Part shown: positions 5,652 through 5,692 of the stretch, one piece after another
Numbering within the stretch: position 1 is the stretch's first letter
How the letters are laid out: the number at the start of each line of letters is the position of its first letter
The notes under the pieces: generated by a model
What the model saw: the letters and a program-made list of their open reading frames with translations, nothing else
What the model was told of the DNA's origin: nothing
Databases searched by the model: none
Made by a program: the position numbers and the translations under genes
Assembly (NCBI GenBank): GCA_016929775.1
Contig: JAFGIE010000077.1
Span: forward strand, 1 to 5,692
Direction of reading: 5' to 3'
DNA from: Anaerolineae bacterium
GTDB lineage: Bacteria > Chloroflexota > Anaerolineae > JAFGEY01
DNA length: 5,692 bases

Positions 5652-5692
5652 TGGGAGACGTGCTGCGTGGAGGGGCCACCCACTGTCTGCCA
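5652..5692 (+). other. Predicted 5' end of a structured transcript (leader or ncRNA), truncated by the window
   Basis: Bases from the predicted transcription start to the window end can fold into one long imperfect hairpin. TGG (5652-5654) pairs with CCA (5690-5692), followed by a G-G mismatch. AGAC (5656-5659) pairs with GTCT (5685-5688), with T5684 bulged. GTG (5660-5662) pairs with CAC (5681-5683). GTGG (5667-5670) pairs with CCAC (5676-5679) around an AGGGG loop. GGAGGGG (5669-5675) could be an SD for a start beyond the edge, and the hairpin would then hide it. I recognise no known RNA family. An in-frame ATG at 5651 with no stop before the edge is an alternative, nearly leaderless gene start. 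Confidence 0.3.

Noticed and set aside
5584..5692. Sixth gene coupled by ATGA to the peptidase stop
   Set aside because: It stays open to the window edge, but it has no SD of its own, reads as Arg-rich sequence, and would contain the consensus promoter in its coding region.

Overview
This is a GC-rich, almost fully coding window from a bacterium. It holds five same-strand genes packed like an operon. The first gene is preceded by a sigma70-type promoter, and a second, consensus-perfect promoter lies in the last 75 bases. TTGACA/TATAAT promoters in very GC-rich DNA, strong G/C bias at third codon positions, Shine-Dalgarno (SD) starts and a DUF4091-type glycosidase would fit Chloroflexota (Anaerolineae or relatives). 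This lineage call is an inference; no rRNA or marker gene is present.

Layout. Bases 1-111 hold a promoter (23-51), a direct repeat next to its -35 box, and a leader with a strong SD. Gene 1 (112-687) is a small protein with one N-terminal membrane helix and an extracytoplasmic domain. Gene 2 (684-1355) is a lipoprotein with a TPR-like helical region, overlapping gene 1 by ATGA. Gene 3 (1359-3182) is a DUF4091/GH123-like putative glycoside hydrolase without a signal peptide. It carries an in-frame 4 x 15-bp repeat whose units form perfect inverted repeats. Gene 4 (3182-3712) is a small soluble protein resembling a Cache/PAS-like sensory domain. Gene 5 (3725-5587) is an M28/DUF4910-like metallopeptidase with an inserted PA-like domain and a C-terminal winged-helix-like domain. 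Bases 5588-5692 hold a perfect TTGACA-N17-TATAAT promoter. The predicted RNA start coincides with the 5' arm of an imperfect hairpin, so a new transcription unit (structured RNA or gene with a structured leader) begins at the window edge.

How the genes may work together. The spacings (4-nt overlap, 3-nt gap, 1-nt overlap, 12-nt gap) and the lack of an internal terminator argue for one transcript. Genes 1 and 2 would act at the outer face of the membrane. Genes 3-5 lack export signals and would act in the cytoplasm, where a glycosidase-like enzyme, a ligand-sensor-like protein and a peptidase-like enzyme with a DNA-binding-like tail could form a pathway for processing an imported glycan or glycopeptide, with built-in sensing. 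That pathway is a hypothesis. The family assignments of genes 3 and 5 are the firm part; genes 1, 2 and 4 have no recognised family.
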